A stretch of DNA of 64,000 bases from Puffinus mauretanicus. Lineage: Eukaryota; Chordata; Aves; Procellariiformes; Procellariidae. Positions 35,185 through 49,300 of the stretch are shown in pieces. How positions within the stretch are numbered: the first letter of the stretch is position 1; every line of letters begins with the position of its first letter. Both the position numbers and the translations under genes were made by a program. The notes under the pieces are model-generated. The model saw only the letters and a list, made by a program, of their open reading frames with translations, was not told the DNA's origin and did not search any database. Where the stretch lies: positions 5,480,005 through 5,544,004 of the forward strand of contig JAJKFH010003504.1 of NCBI GenBank assembly GCA_023333565.1, given 5' to 3'.

Positions 35185-38100
35185 GGAGCCCCTGTCTCAC
35201 ACAAAGATGAGACAAAATTTTATAGTGACTGCTTCTCTTAGTGACATTCAGCATAATTAAACAGTATCCAATGGTTATGTGGCCAACACCACTGCGATAA
35301 GCTGGTGGAGTTCCTCTGGAAGTCCAGAGAATGCAAAAGCAAAGAATGTAGGCTTAGTATTTATGCAAGCCTATTCATTTGCTGATTACTAGCTTTGCTA
35401 ATTATTCCTTCTCAAAGCGCTGTTGTTGTAGCTACAAGAAGTACTATTATATTTAGGTAAAAAGCTTGTAAGTGATAAAGCTGTAAATAATTCCTAAAGC
35501 AATCCTTTTCCTCCCCCTTTATTTTCTCCTACAGATCTGGTATTATAAATGCAAGTAAAACATGGAGGGTTACATCAAAATTCTAATTGATTTACAAGAT
35601 TGTAATAGTATATTGCTCATTAAAAATAACTGAATAGCCTTATCCCGTACTTAGAGATTTATGAATAAAATAAAAGATCTATACAATGCTAATTATATAG
35701 TAATTATTGAATGTCCTGTGATACAAAGACTTTGTACCTGGAAAAATGGTTCATCATTGGAGTTTTGACACTGATTTCCTGGATTATTTTAGGAATAAAT
35801 TTAACACATGTAATTTTAAAAGTCTGGTTCCTCATGTAAAAATAAGGGAAATATTCATATTACATTGGCACCAAAATCATTATGGGTGCCTAATCATACA
35901 GCATGCTACCCAGACATATGAAAAGTCAGCCTAAAACCGATCTACGAGTTTTTCATTCAGACGCAGACCTGAAACTACACAGCACATGGAACAGCATGCT
36001 GATAATCAGGTTTTGTGAATTCCTGGGCTTTGACTGGAGGTAAAGATAGGACGCGGGAAGGAGCCAGCTTAAAGGAAGGATGAAAAATAACGTACAGCAA
36101 AAATGAATCAACGCCTGTGAAGCACGGACAGTTTCAGAGCTGCATAGCGGCAACCGTCGGTAGGGACGCCACCTCTGTCGCCGCGGTCCTGCACTCCCCT
36201 GCTGCTGCTGCTACCTTGGATCCTGCCAAAACATTTGGAAATAACAGAGGAGAGGGGGAAGGACCAAAAGGCTTAGGCCATGCAGTGGAAACACAATGAA
36301 GAGCAGGGTTTAAGAGGAGAAAGATGTTTTCTTACCAGGTGTTTTCTTTGCCTGGACTGTTTGTTGTCACTTCTGCTGTGGGGTTTCTGTCTCCATGGAG
36401 ATAAGAAGCTGAATCCAGTCACCCTAGAGCTCATGCCTTCATCCAGGCTGGTTGGAACTGGGCCAGCCCCACCAGAGTGGCTGAAAGACCTGGGAGCGTT
36501 TCTTCGCAAACAAATGCTGTTGACACTCTTGAAAGCACCCAGATTTGGCAAAGGGAAGAGGATTTCCACAAGTCTGAAGAACTCCTCTCTCGGCTTGTGC
36601 CCTGCATGTGCCAGAGGAGTTCAGAATAGCAGGCTCTGACCTTCTCAGAACATGCTGAAGGTCCATGGTAAGTAAAGACACAACCCTTGCCCTAAACAAC
36701 TTGCAACTTTATCCAGTAGTTAATGAAAAATCTGGCAGATAGGATAGGGGAAAAAAAAATGCAGCTAGAAGGAAAAAGTCAGGTGCAGGTTTTGCTGACT
36801 CCGCTGGAAAAGGATATGAAGCAAAGAGGAGCGAGTGATGTGGGTAAAGGATATGAAGCGAACAAGACAAGGAGGGCGCAGTACCAGATCTTTCAAAATG
36901 GGTAAAATCAAAGTGAAGTGGGTTGCCGCACCAACTCAGGTTTGCGGGCTGACTTGCAGAAATGGGAGGTTTCTGAACACAGGGCATGAAAGGAGAGCTG
37001 GGACTTTGAAGCCTGGGTTATAGGAAGTAAAGATGGTGTAATTTAGAACACATACACACACGTATATATGCACATACATAAATGTGTGCCAAACAAAAAC
37101 CCCATTCCAGGCTAAAGCAAAGATGAGCTTGTAAAGTGAAGGGAAAAGAAAAAAAAGAAAAAGTGTTGTGTTTCTCCCGTTCGTTTCTCTGGGCAAGGAT
37201 GGATATATGCAAAGACATTCTAGGAGTGTGGCTGCTTTGTCATAAAGGTGAACTGGAATTAAGAATCGAAGCATAGCTATTAATTCATCAAACTGCCCTT
37301 TAGTGAGTAACTAACTATACACCTTTGAAGTTTTGGTTATGGATGACCAAAACCTTTCCTTTTGACTTTAGAGCAAAGAAACTAGTTTCTTGAAACTTAG
37401 TCCTAATCAACTTCATAAACTTGCATTTCTCTGTCAGCATGTTATCGATCTGGAACATACTACTGTAGTTAAGAATGACTATGAATTTGGTGGAAAGCTG
37501 CATTTATTGTGTGAACCACATTCAGAGGAATGTCAAAAAATACCAATAATCTTTTTAAAAAAGTAAATTTTGCATTACTTCAGTTAGATATTTAAAATAC
37601 AGAATTCCTGCTGGTTTACATGATTAGACATAGTCATTACCTTCAAGCACCTTTTAATAAATCAACATAATATCCTTTAGCAGGAGGTGAAATTGTACTG
37701 TTTCTACCCTATAATTAAATCCTACAGCATGCATAGGGTAATCAAAGTACTTTTTCCACTGATAAAGCAGCTTGGTTTGTAATCTTCCCTTCTACTGAAG
37801 TTCATCTCACCAGGACAGCTTTGACTTTTCTTGTGTATGACAATAGTAGAACAGTAAAAAGATAAGCACAGCTGCTAAAGCTCTGCTGAAAATCTTTAAG
37901 TTAAAGATCTATAGCTTGATGCAGACTCCATGGCAGACTAACAATGATAACAATAACTTTAAAATATCCAGCATTGTTAAGCGCTACTATACTCTTCAAA
38001 GACACTGCTCTGACTGCCTCTGCTGGCCTCCTGTAAATCTGGAAGCACAAGGACCACTCACTTTTGTGTGTGGTGACAACTATCCTTACAGGTTTACCTA

Positions 38101-38455
38101 TAACAGTCTCCATTTTCTGCACATGCTAAAAAAAGGTATTAAAAACTGAGGAGGAACAGTGAATTTTTGTACTAAAAGGCCCCTTTCTGTTGCTTGGTTC
38201 AGTTTATTGATTAATCTAGATGAGTACATAATACTGCTGTGTCATTAGTTAATCACACTAATTACCAGTGGAGTGCACAAGTAAATCTTATGTTCATGTT
38301 CAGGTAGCTTTTCGAAATTTAAACTGGGTTTTTTAAACTGAGTTTTGATCTATTTAGTGTAGCAGTAAGCTGTGTCATTTGAGATAATGACAAAATGCTG
38401 TGTCTGTCTCTAGGATGGTTCAAGAATAATGAGACAGAAGATGTTCTACTCAACC
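35185..38455. other. Intergenic DNA between CCDC89 and the 3' end of SYTL2
   Basis: This is mostly AT-rich DNA and must hold the promoter of CCDC89 just right of 35184. There is no CpG island at that start, which fits a tissue-restricted gene. A GC-moderate patch at about 36.1-36.6 kb has open frames on both strands but no recognised domain. A short alternating 'acacacacgtatatatgcacatacata' run lies at 37052-37080. No RNA gene or mobile element was recognised. Confidence 0.5.
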
Positions 38456-40186
38456 AAAAGACACAAACCAAACATTTTATTTTGATGGTAGTCAGGTTTA
38501 ACTATCAAAATTTTGTACAGTATAGAACACAGCAGATTATATGACACTTGCCTGCAAATCTAGAGCCTCGAGACCCCATCTCTACAGCAGAAGTCCCAAA
38601 GCTGTTTTGACATAGCAATGCATTCAGGCTTCACAGGAAACACAACAACAAAAACTTTAATCCTGTGAAATTGTAGGTCATGTTCACAGCAACTTACTTT
38701 TTCAGGTGAAAATGAATTCATGTAGGCAGTGAATACAACTAAACTTGCCTCTTCACCTGAAGCAGTAAGATATCAAGACTGACAACTACTTTTTGCATTT
38801 GTAAACTCCACAGACTGCCTGGTTGATGAGAGAGAAAGTGGGCTCCCCAGGAGGTTGAATAGCACCTTTCCTTTTTTCCATTCATAATGTATAATAAATA
38901 CCAAGTAGCATTTAAATTTCTATGATTAAATTAAGCAATTGAGTTGGAACTGTGAAGAGCCCCTTTCTCCTCTCTAACTGAGATGCAAGATTTCACCAGC
39001 TTTTAGACCTACACAGTTGGAACAAATAAATGTGCATTTATTTTCAGAATGTTTTCCATCTGCATTTTGTTATATTGCATGCTGAAGTGCTAACATAAAA
39101 CACTGCATTTTAATAAACATTGAATTCCTATTTAGCTTTAATAGGCTGTTTTTATTAAAAAAAAAAGTAATACATTTTGTATTTTATGCATTTATCTTTC
39201 TTCAGTGGCGTGCATTTCTACAAGTTACAAATTCCAGTCCTATTTCTTATGCTGCAAAAGCTATCTGAACCAAGACCACCATAATCCCAGCATTCTCCTA
39301 ACGGTGGCGCTGAAGCACAGATAAATTACTTTTTGCAAAAAAGCAAGCTAATAGATATAGGTGCAGACGAGTACACTTTACAGAATAAATACCCAACATA
39401 TTTGTCATCACTAAAATTGGCAGGTTTAGATCCTTAAGAGTAGCACTGAATAAAAAAAAGTTTGACCTCTGTGCCTTCAGCACTTAAGAGTAAGGTATGC
39501 ATGTTAGCGAGAAAATTAATGCATGTATAAGCAAACTTTTTATAACCCTGATTTTTGATAGTACATTCTGCACCTTGCAGAAAGGACATCGACAGTACCA
39601 CTTCAAGTAATGTTTCTTTATTATAGAAGCGACTTTCATATCCTAGAAATGTACAACTACAGATAAAGGAACTTTAAAAAAAATTCTTCATGCTCATATT
39701 CCTCGCTGGAGAGATCAGACATGGCATAATGAGGATACAGACACATACTAACGAGCATGAACAAAATGCAACCTGTTGCTATCTTACTAATAACACTTCA
39801 TGAACAATCCTAGAAGCGTACAGAAAGAGTTGACTTGCTCTTATTTTTTTGCTGGTAATTTAGATTAAGGGATTAGCAACGCTCCAGTTAGGCAACACAA
39901 GCATCCAGGTATAACAGCTACCTCTGCCAGTGAATTCTGTAAATGCCTTCTTTCTTGAAGTAATTTTCAGTGAAAAAGAAATAAAAGAATCCCTTAAATT
40001 TACATAAAAATCTGCAGGCAGAAGTTTAATTTGAAATACGAAGTAACATTTGACAGCACGAAACCAGAACAGCAACAAAGCAGAGACCGTCAAAAGAGCT
40101 ACTGTATTCCTCTTCCAAGTTTCACCCCCACACCTTTAGTTTCATTCCCGAGGTTTCTTTTTGACACTAGCAATTAAAGAGCCACC
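38456..40186 (-). other. SYTL2: Probable 3' untranslated region of SYTL2
   Basis: This sequence follows the SYTL2 stop on the minus strand. Canonical minus-strand AATAAA hexamers are at 39622-39617 (0.57 kb after the stop) and 38481-38476 (1.7 kb after). The latter is followed by a T-rich/G-containing stretch on the minus strand. Either could be used. No coding potential was seen. Confidence 0.45.
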
Positions 40187-40332
40187 TTATTTTGTCAATT
40201 TTGCAACCATTAGCATCCTGAGAGGTAGCGTATCTTCTATCCATGTGTTCGGTGAGTTCATCATCTTCTCCCAAAGGGCAGTTTCATCTGAAGTAGAATC
40301 CATCCAGTCTACTGTAGTTCCATAGCTTTTGC
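40187..40332 (-). CDS. SYTL2: SYTL2 last coding exon (end of C2B)
   Basis: The minus-strand acceptor 'tttttctag' precedes GCAAAAGC. The exon encodes [36 protein letters not shown] and the C-terminus VAKLTK, and stops at TAA (40189-40187). The WMDS..E..LWEKM.NSPN block is the most diagnostic SYTL2 ending. Confidence 0.95.
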
Positions 40333-43300
40333 CTAGAAAAATGTCAGTTTAAGAGAAACATTACTTAATATGCTGCAGAGTTGACAGCAGACAATCAAAT
40401 TTGCCTGTCTTCTAAAACAGTTTCACCTCCTCAGCTGACCTAGTACTTTGAAGATCCAGTTCTACATTTTTACACTTGAACAATTCTGTCAAATACAATT
40501 AATGACAGTTTCACACGGAAACTTTGTCATCTTTCTCCAGGCTTTTTTTCCTTGTTATCCTTATTCTTTTTGTCACAGTCCCAAGGAGAAAGATGTATGG
40601 GTGATTAACCTCTGAGAGGGTTTAAGAATAAAACACCACACTGATTTTGTACTGAAATACAACCTTGGGTACTCTAAAATTCAAATTGAGATTTACTATC
40701 CTAATTTGTATTTTAGGTTATTCTGGTGAACCATTCAAGAAGTTAATTTGGGAAAAGTAATTTTTTCTTGTACTTGCTTGAAAAGACTCTAAACACATCC
40801 TCCCCTCAGACCAGAGAGGACAATGAAAGGGACAAATATAATGATAGGGAAACATACAATTCCTCTATCTGCACATCTCATATTGCCTTTATGCTAAAAA
40901 CTTGTTTGCATTTGTAAGTTTTCCTATCCAATGCCTTCAAATCTTATCATACATTCCTAATCTATCCTTTTATCTCCACCCAATACTGTCTTTACACCAC
41001 ATGCCTAGTTTTTGCATGCATAAGTTTGTAAGACATTATCAAGTTTTTTGGGTGCAGGAATAGCATATTCTTGCTAGTAGCTGTACTTCAAACAGTACCA
41101 GGTACAATGTATGGCCAGACAAAGGTTTATTTCTAATATTTCTCCTTACTTGTCAGTCATCCTAACCCTCATAATATTACTATTATTTACATTTCAGGAT
41201 CTGTGCTGAAGAATAGGTAAGTTACCAAATGAAACTCTTCAGCAAATAAATAACTGAAAGACTGTTCAGTGATCTTTGCAAAAAGAGAAGAAATGGAAAG
41301 GAAGAGGAAAAAAAGGAAAAACTGTATTTTTTAAATTAAGGATTAATGTGCTATTTGTCCAGTACCTGTTCCAAGGCCTATCCTGAGGCCCCCCAGAAAG
41401 TGGTTGGCTAGTTTGTTGTGATCCCAGACTGTGAGTTCTATGCAGGCTTCTTTCAAATCTTCTGGTCTAAAGCCATCATAGACCATGGTGTGGTTGAATA
41501 CTGGGTTTGTAGTTTTTGCTACTGTTCTTGTTTTCTGGCGACTTTTTCTGCTAGTGTCTGGAAGAATGGTACTTCAGAAAGAAAAAGCATTGTCAGTTTG
41601 CACTTGCACAGCATAGCCTTCATTAAACATACTGAATAGACAAAACCTACTGATTAAGACTGTCCTTTGCATGTTAGAATGTGAGTGAAGATAAGATGCT
41701 TTAGCATCATGGAGATGAAGTCAAAGGTCATATTCTCAGTCCCTTCCAAGAAATACTGGCAGCACCCTTGTGCTTCAGAGGATGGAAGGGAAGGGGTAGT
41801 CAGGTGAGGAAGAGGCACAAGTGAGTTTATTTGCTGTATTATCACTAATGACGCTGAAACCTTTTTGTTGCTGCCAGAGATTTCCCAACCATCTTGTTAT
41901 TCTTGTCTCTTTACATTTTTAGTCTGCATGCGGAAAGGAAGGAGGAAGAAATACAACTATGCTTCTCACTTCTGTCTCCTCCCACGATTTGTTAAGCTAA
42001 ACCATAGTCCTGCACAAACACGCTGTGTTTAAATGCAAATAAAAGAAGGCACAACTTTGACTAGCCCTTACATCAAGTAACTGAGCAGACAAAATGAAAG
42101 AGTAGCAATTACGCAGGAAGTTCTCCCAGTGTGTTTTACTTGGTGGTATATACTTAACATCTTGAAGTTGTAAGCCCTGCAGGACAATTTGCATTACAAT
42201 AAAGGAGAATCAGAAAGTAATTTGGTGTTTGTTAATTTGAATGTAGAAAAAAGTGAAGATAAGATTAGAAAGCACAACAGTAGCATTATTAGGCCACCAT
42301 GTTTGATGACTTCAACCACAGTTCTTACCACTTAATAAAAGAGTTGAGCCTGTTGCCTCTCAGAAGAGGAAGGTCATGGCATTCCTTTACCCAGATGTGG
42401 ACCTCACCAGTAGATAGAGTCTTCTTTCCTGTAAAAATAAAACGAAACATCTGATCAAGCCTTGTAGATCCCTTTTAAAGGTAGTTTCTATGATGCAGCA
42501 GTTCCTTGTCATTTGTAAAGGTGATATTCGGCTTAGACTCTCATTATCTCACATCTTAATTCAACATCCCTCTCTGTACTCTTGAAGCTGCAGTCTTCAT
42601 CCCATCAAAGTACTGCAAGATCATATCATATCTGTATTCCTACAATGACTTTTCTTCTGTTACAACTAAACAAATACATGCTACTGGTCTTCTCTTTCCA
42701 AGCCTCCTAGATAAAGAGATCAGCTTGTCTTCAGTCTATGTGATGTTAGCATTTATTGCTGCTTGTACTTTCAAATAAGCTCCTTTGTGCTTGTCCTGAT
42801 TTCGGCTGGGATGGTGTTAAATTTCATCCTAGTGCTGTGTTTTGGATTTAGTATGAGAAGACTGTTGATAACACACTGATGTTTTTAGTTGTTGCTAAGT
42901 ACCCTGTTAGTCAAGGACATTCAGCTTCCTTGCTCTGCCAAGCCCATGAGAGGCTGGGAGGGAGCATAGCCGGGACAGCTGGCCCAGCTGGCCAACAGGG
43001 TATTCCATACCATATGACGTCATGCTCAGTATATTAGTAAGAGGCGTGGTCCAGGAAGTAGTGATCACTACTTGGTTATTGGTCAGCACGGGTGGTGAGC
43101 AATTGCATTGTGCATCACTCATTTTGTACATTCTGTCATTATCATTATTATTATTATTTTCCCTTCCTTTTCTGTTCTATTAAACTGTCTTTATCTCAAC
43201 CCACGAGTTTTTCTCACTCTTGCCCTTCCCATTCTCTCCCTGTCCCACTGCGGGGGGGCGGGGGGGGAGTGAGCAAGTGGCTGCGTGAGGTTTGGCTGCC

Positions 43301-46300
43301 TGCCGGGTTAAACCACGACAGTGCTCGTAATATATTTGATTCTTATTGACTGACTGACTGGCTGGATTAAAGACCTGACCTGGCTTCACTGTCAGATCAG
43401 TCAGTTATCAGTTGCCAGACAAGATTAAACCAAACAGACCATACTGCTATAAATTGCTGCATCCTGAAAATTGATATTTTTACTTGATATTTTCTACTTC
43501 TAATATTGCTTTAATTTAGTGTGTTGTCATTGTTTATTTAGCATATCACAGTACCTGCCTGATGATTTATAATCTCTAAAATTATTAGTGAGAAAACAGA
43601 ATTTTGTACACATACAGACCGCACGTGGTCTGTATTATAGATTATAACAGTGAGGTAATTTCTTCTGTAGTAACATTAAAAACAATGAAAGATCCTAAAG
43701 TGATCTTTGGATCCTAAACTGAGTTCATGACCAGGGTAACTTAATCCTCTAGAAAAAAAAAAATTTCTACTTTTATGTTAAAACAAGATGTCTGAATTGG
43801 CTGAACAACAGCTTTTTTTTTTTTTAAAAAAAAAAAAAAAAAGGAGAACAAAACCCCCAAAGGCCTGACAAGCCCAAATGAAGAAGCAATGCATACCTCC
43901 AACAGGGTGTGGGACATACTGGAGAGCTAGTTTCATCTCCCCTCTGTTTTCTAGTTCAAGAGCCATTGTTGAAGTCTGAAATTTAAGAAAGAAAAAACAA
44001 AACAAAACACAAATCTCAAACCTTGCAGTTCACACACAGATTTTTGCATGCAAAGTTTTCCACTGGAACAAGCCTGATTTCTACATGAGGCAAGTTTTTT
44101 TTTCTTGTTTCCTTATCTGTTAGTCTTCCTTCAGTTTATGTGACAGGAGAGATTTTAGGGCACGTTTAACCACTTATCTCAGATATATAGCTCTACCACT
44201 AAAGCGGAAAACAAGACCCAAGAGAGGCCAAAAGGCTTTGAGGGCACATCTTTTTCACTGTTGTGCACTTATTTAAACTAGAACATACGCTCTTTCAATC
44301 AGAAAACTTAGTTTTTGTGCAACAGAAAGTGTACTTTAATAAACTCATTTCTGTAGGAATGTTTTGATCTAAAAATCGGCCTCAACAAGAGTTATCTTGT
44401 AAAAAGGCACAAGAATATGTCACTTCTTCATAGAGAGTCATGGACCATTTGTAGATGGGACATGGCACCTGTTAACATTTGGTTACATTTATCTACCCAG
44501 AGCAGTTTTAAAAATCAGTCGAATTAAACTAGTGCTAAAGACTACCATGACATTCCTGTTTTGTTCTACGAATTATAAAACTTTGGATTGAGCTAATTTT
44601 GGAATGAACTAATGAAGTAAATTCAAGGAAAAAAAGAGAAAAAAAAAAAAACACAACAAAAGAAACCAGAACCTCTGGCAGTGGCTTAACTAGAAGTTTA
44701 GATTTTGGCTGAAACCCATTAACAAACAAGAGGCATACAGACATGGAAGTCATCATTACATCTGATACTAAAATGTTGCTGCACTTACTCCATATTCTCA
44801 GTAGGTTTACTTCATATTCAGGGAACAAGCATCTTCAGGTATCTGTTGCAGCAACTAAGTGAAAAATACCTTGAAATTCCTACTCCTTAGACTACAAGAA
44901 AGTTTTTCCTACTATAATAGCTAGCTACTTACTAGACTAAGAGAAACCTCAGAACTGTATGTTCTATTTACCAGTAAAGAGGTATTTATGATTATAATCA
45001 ACACAAAAACCACAGAGAACACCAGACCAGGCCTAAATAAATTATTTGGTTTTGCACTTACACAGCGGAAAATACAAAACAGCTAACCCACCCTTAGTAA
45101 CCTACCCTTGGCTTGAGTGGAAACCAGTTGATCTGCTTGTTGGATTTATCATTCCAGTCCCAAGTTCCTAAATCCAGCTCCACTTCACCAAGGAAGCTAT
45201 TCCTCCCAAAGGTATCATTGTGCCAGACAGAGATATTAAGGCTTTGGTTCTTTAGGAGACCCTTCTCAATTTTATACTGCGAGGAGGAAGAAATGAGAAA
45301 AAGAGTTAAAAAAAGCTGGATTTTCATCAATACTGTGTCTGAAAGAGACAAGATTAGAGAAAAACGTGTCCAGGTTTATAAATCTGTAACTGCTCACTTC
45401 TTTGTTTCAGAACAAAACTCTCTTCATGTTTTACTTTTTATTTCAAGCATCTTAAGCTCATACTTAGCTTGTGTTTGTTTGCAAGAAGTATACAACAATC
45501 AGTGTTCTCAATGCTGTATCCAGAGTACACTGTGGAGTTAACCTATCAATGGAAGGACACAGGTACTTCTATGGAGCAATCCATCTCATCCTAACACAGA
45601 CATCTCTTTTGAGAGCATCTGGACCTGTGCCTAAAAGTTAAGGTTCTTCATACTTCATGCATGCAGTATTTCATGTCTAGTAATAGTTTGATAAATACCC
45701 GCAGTATTTCATTATAGACTGGATTAAAAGTTTTCTTTTTCACAGAGGTCTTCCGTTTGCCCAGCTTGTATTTCTCTGGAAGCAGGTAGGTCTTTACATA
45801 CCTAAAATTTAGACAGGCTGGTTAGAAAAGCAAAAAACCCACCCTTTCCAACTTCCCCTTCCAAAATACACAAGTATTTGCTTATTAAGTAAAAGAAATC
45901 CACTTAACTATCCATTATGTTGTTAAGCTTGTTACATTTAAGAAATGGAACAGCAGTGGTGAAGTATGACAATAGTTTCTAAAGTGGGACATTAACCTCC
46001 TCCTACCAGCGGGGAATCTGTTGAAATGTCTCCTCAATACATACAAATATAGAATATTTAACTATAGTATGCCTAGATATCATATTTATAGGCTCTAATC
46101 CTATTGAAAACCTATCAAAGCAGGATTTACCATCTGGAAAGTTGAATTTTAAAAGAGAGTTTCATATTCTTAGAAGTTTGATCTTCCCACATTAATATAT
46201 GTACCATTTTATAGTGGCAATTCTATATTCAGTTCAGAGTAGAAACCATGTAAAGCACGTTATAGCTTCTTCATTTATTTATTTGGTTGTTTACTCCAAC

Positions 46301-49300
46301 AGGTTATAGTGATTGGAAAAAGATCAATTTTCATTTACAAGTTAAAAGAAAAAACTTCCATTAGGAAAAAAATTACTCTGTTTATACTTACGGGTCTGAA
46401 CGCTGTCGCTTAACATCTGCCACTGCCAAGTCTTTACATTGGCAAATAAAAATGTGGAGCTCATTCAGCTGTTCTACATAATCAAGAGCAAACTGAATGT
46501 TCCCCTTCACATCAACATTGCCAAAGTCTGCACTATAGATGCTCATTAGACTTCCGCTCACCTGTATCAGACAAGAAGAGAAAAATTTTCTAGGCATTGC
46601 ATTTCACCAGATACTTAAAATTAGGGTAGAAGTTATGCTCAGAATTCAGACAGTAAAGAAATCAACTGTGTCCCTTTAGGTGTAATAACGAAATGAAATG
46701 GACACTATTATACAAGCTTCTCAGCAAGCAGATTAACAAAGGAAGTTCTGTGTCAATCAAAGGTGTTAGGCCAAGTTTTCTACAAAAAATATGGATGTGT
46801 TTATTGCATTGAGATAGAAGAAATAAAATGATAGGATGCTGTAGATCTGGAGATTGCCTGTGATCAGATCCTTGAAATATTACTTATATATCTCTTCAGC
46901 TGAACTTCCTTGCAGAAAGCAGAGCCTAAGAGTTTAGGACAACAGGCCTTCTGAAAATACCAACAAAAAGATTAGTGATAAAGTCTGTGGCTGAATTAGC
47001 TGCCTAAACAAAACATACTTGAAAATTAAACCCTACACAGGTAGAAAGAGAAGGATGTACAAATTTTTTTAAATCTCAATATCCTTCCCCAAAATTCTCC
47101 TTTTCCCAATAAAGTCCGTATAAATTAATGACTTTTGGTTAGCTAGTTGACTGACTTAATTACGCACCCCACATACCTATAGTGTCTTTCTTTCACTTAT
47201 TTCTCCCCCATCCCCCCTTCTCCTTTTCTAAGTGTTTGTTCTATATAAATTGATCCCTACTTTCAGCTACAAATGTAAGCTCTTAGGGTAAAAGCCATCT
47301 CTTTGTTCAGTGTTTATAGAGTATGCTGCACAATGCTGTCCTGAACAGGCTCCAATATATCACTAGAAAACAAGAAAAGTAAAACCAATTTTTTTTTTAA
47401 ATTTTTTTTTTTTTTTAGGCAATTCCATGCAATTCCTCTCACATAACAGAGATGAAAGGAAGGCGACAGAGATGCCAAGGGAAGATAGATAAGAGGAATA
47501 AGGGAGCCGAAACAATACTGAAGACATTAGCAAAAGCAAAGTGCCATTAAAACAAGGCTTTGGTTTACATACAGAGGATAAGGAGGCCATGCCAGAAGAG
47601 CCGCTAAGATTGGTTAGAGAGCTGGGACTCTTCTTGATTCTGCCAAGGGAATAACTGCTTTCTGATGCTGTATCTGTCTCTCTGTCATCACTCTACAAAA
47701 ACATCACAGAAAGAGAGTCTGTGTAGGTTCTTTATCGTCACAAGCAACGTTAAAAAAAAAAAACAAACAGAATTTTAATGCAGACTGGGACTCAGTAAAA
47801 ACCTGAATTTAAATCCCCTTATAGTGCCAACACAAGTAATTAATATTTCTTAAACTAGGTCATGTATTTAAAAAAAGTTGAAAAAGAATTTTTCTGATGG
47901 AAAGCCTACACTGAAAATTTTTTAAAACCTGGTTGTACTACTGCTTTTTGTTTGGTTTTAAATTTCAAATAGCAATGGAGAAGTACAAAGTTAACTTTAT
48001 TGGAACAATTAAGCTCAACTATTTCACTTCACTATCTCATGCATAAACTTATGCAAGTGATAATGCTCACATCTTTTACCAGTCTCTTTCTGTTATATAG
48101 CAAATACCATCAATTCTGTAACCTCTATCTTTAAGGCAGTTAGTTGGAAGGTAACATGCACAGTAGAACAGCACTGGATACAGTTGGCTTTTGCAAAAAG
48201 CCTTTCTTGCAAGAGGGCAAGCAGGGCCCTGCTTTTGCATCAGGGAACTGCAGTTTTGGTTTACTTGGTCATTATCAGGTTATGTGCTTACAACCCCATT
48301 CTGTCTCCATGCTATCACTGTACTAAAGAATCGATGCTTTACTTCCCACGTGTGCTTTGGTATCTTCCTATGCAAGCTGTTATAGAAACTATCATCTCCC
48401 TGTTGTATTCCGCCCGTGAACAATTTACAAGGCTTCCCCCCTCTTTTATACGGTTTTGAACTGCTGTCATAGATCTACTAACAGATGCAAGATTAGTAAA
48501 CAACAATTTCTACACACATTAGAAAATGAATATTTATAGAAATAAATATCTAGCATACAAGCATTTTATAGAATCATAGAATAGTTTGGATTGGAAGAGA
48601 CCTTCAAAGGTCATCTAGTCCAACCCCCCTGCAATGAGCAGGGACATCTTCCACTAGATCAGGTTGCTCAGAGCCCCGTCCAACCAGACCTTGAATGTTC
48701 CCAGGGATGAGGCATCTACCACCTCTCTGGGCAACCTGTGCCAGTGTTTCACCACCCTCATTGTAAAAAATTTCTTCCTTATAGCTAGTCTAAATCTACC
48801 TTCTTTTAGTTTAAAACCATTCCCCCTTGTCCTGTTGCAACAGGCCCTACTAAAAAGCTTGTCCCCATCTTTCTTATAAGCCCCCTTTAAGTACCGATAG
48901 GCCACAATAAGGTCTTCTTGGAGCCTTCTCTTCTCTAGGCTGAATCTGAATAACCTGTCAGCCTTTCTTCATAGGAGAGGCGTTCCATCCCCCTGATCAT
49001 TTTTGTGGCCTCCTCTGGACCCACTCCAACAGGTCCACGTCTTTCTTGTGCTGAGGACCCCAGAGCTGGATGCAGGACTCCAGGTGGGGTCTCACCAGAG
49101 CAGGGTAGAGGGGCAGAATCACCTCCCTCGGCCTGCTGGCCACGCTTCTTGTGATGCAGCCCAGGATACAGTTGGCCTTCTGGGCTGCAAGCGCACACTG
49201 CTGGCTCATGTCCAGCTTTTCACCCACCAGTACCCCCAAGCCCTTCTCGGCAGGGCTGCTCTCAATCCCTTCATCCCCCAGCCTGTATTGATAGTGGGGG

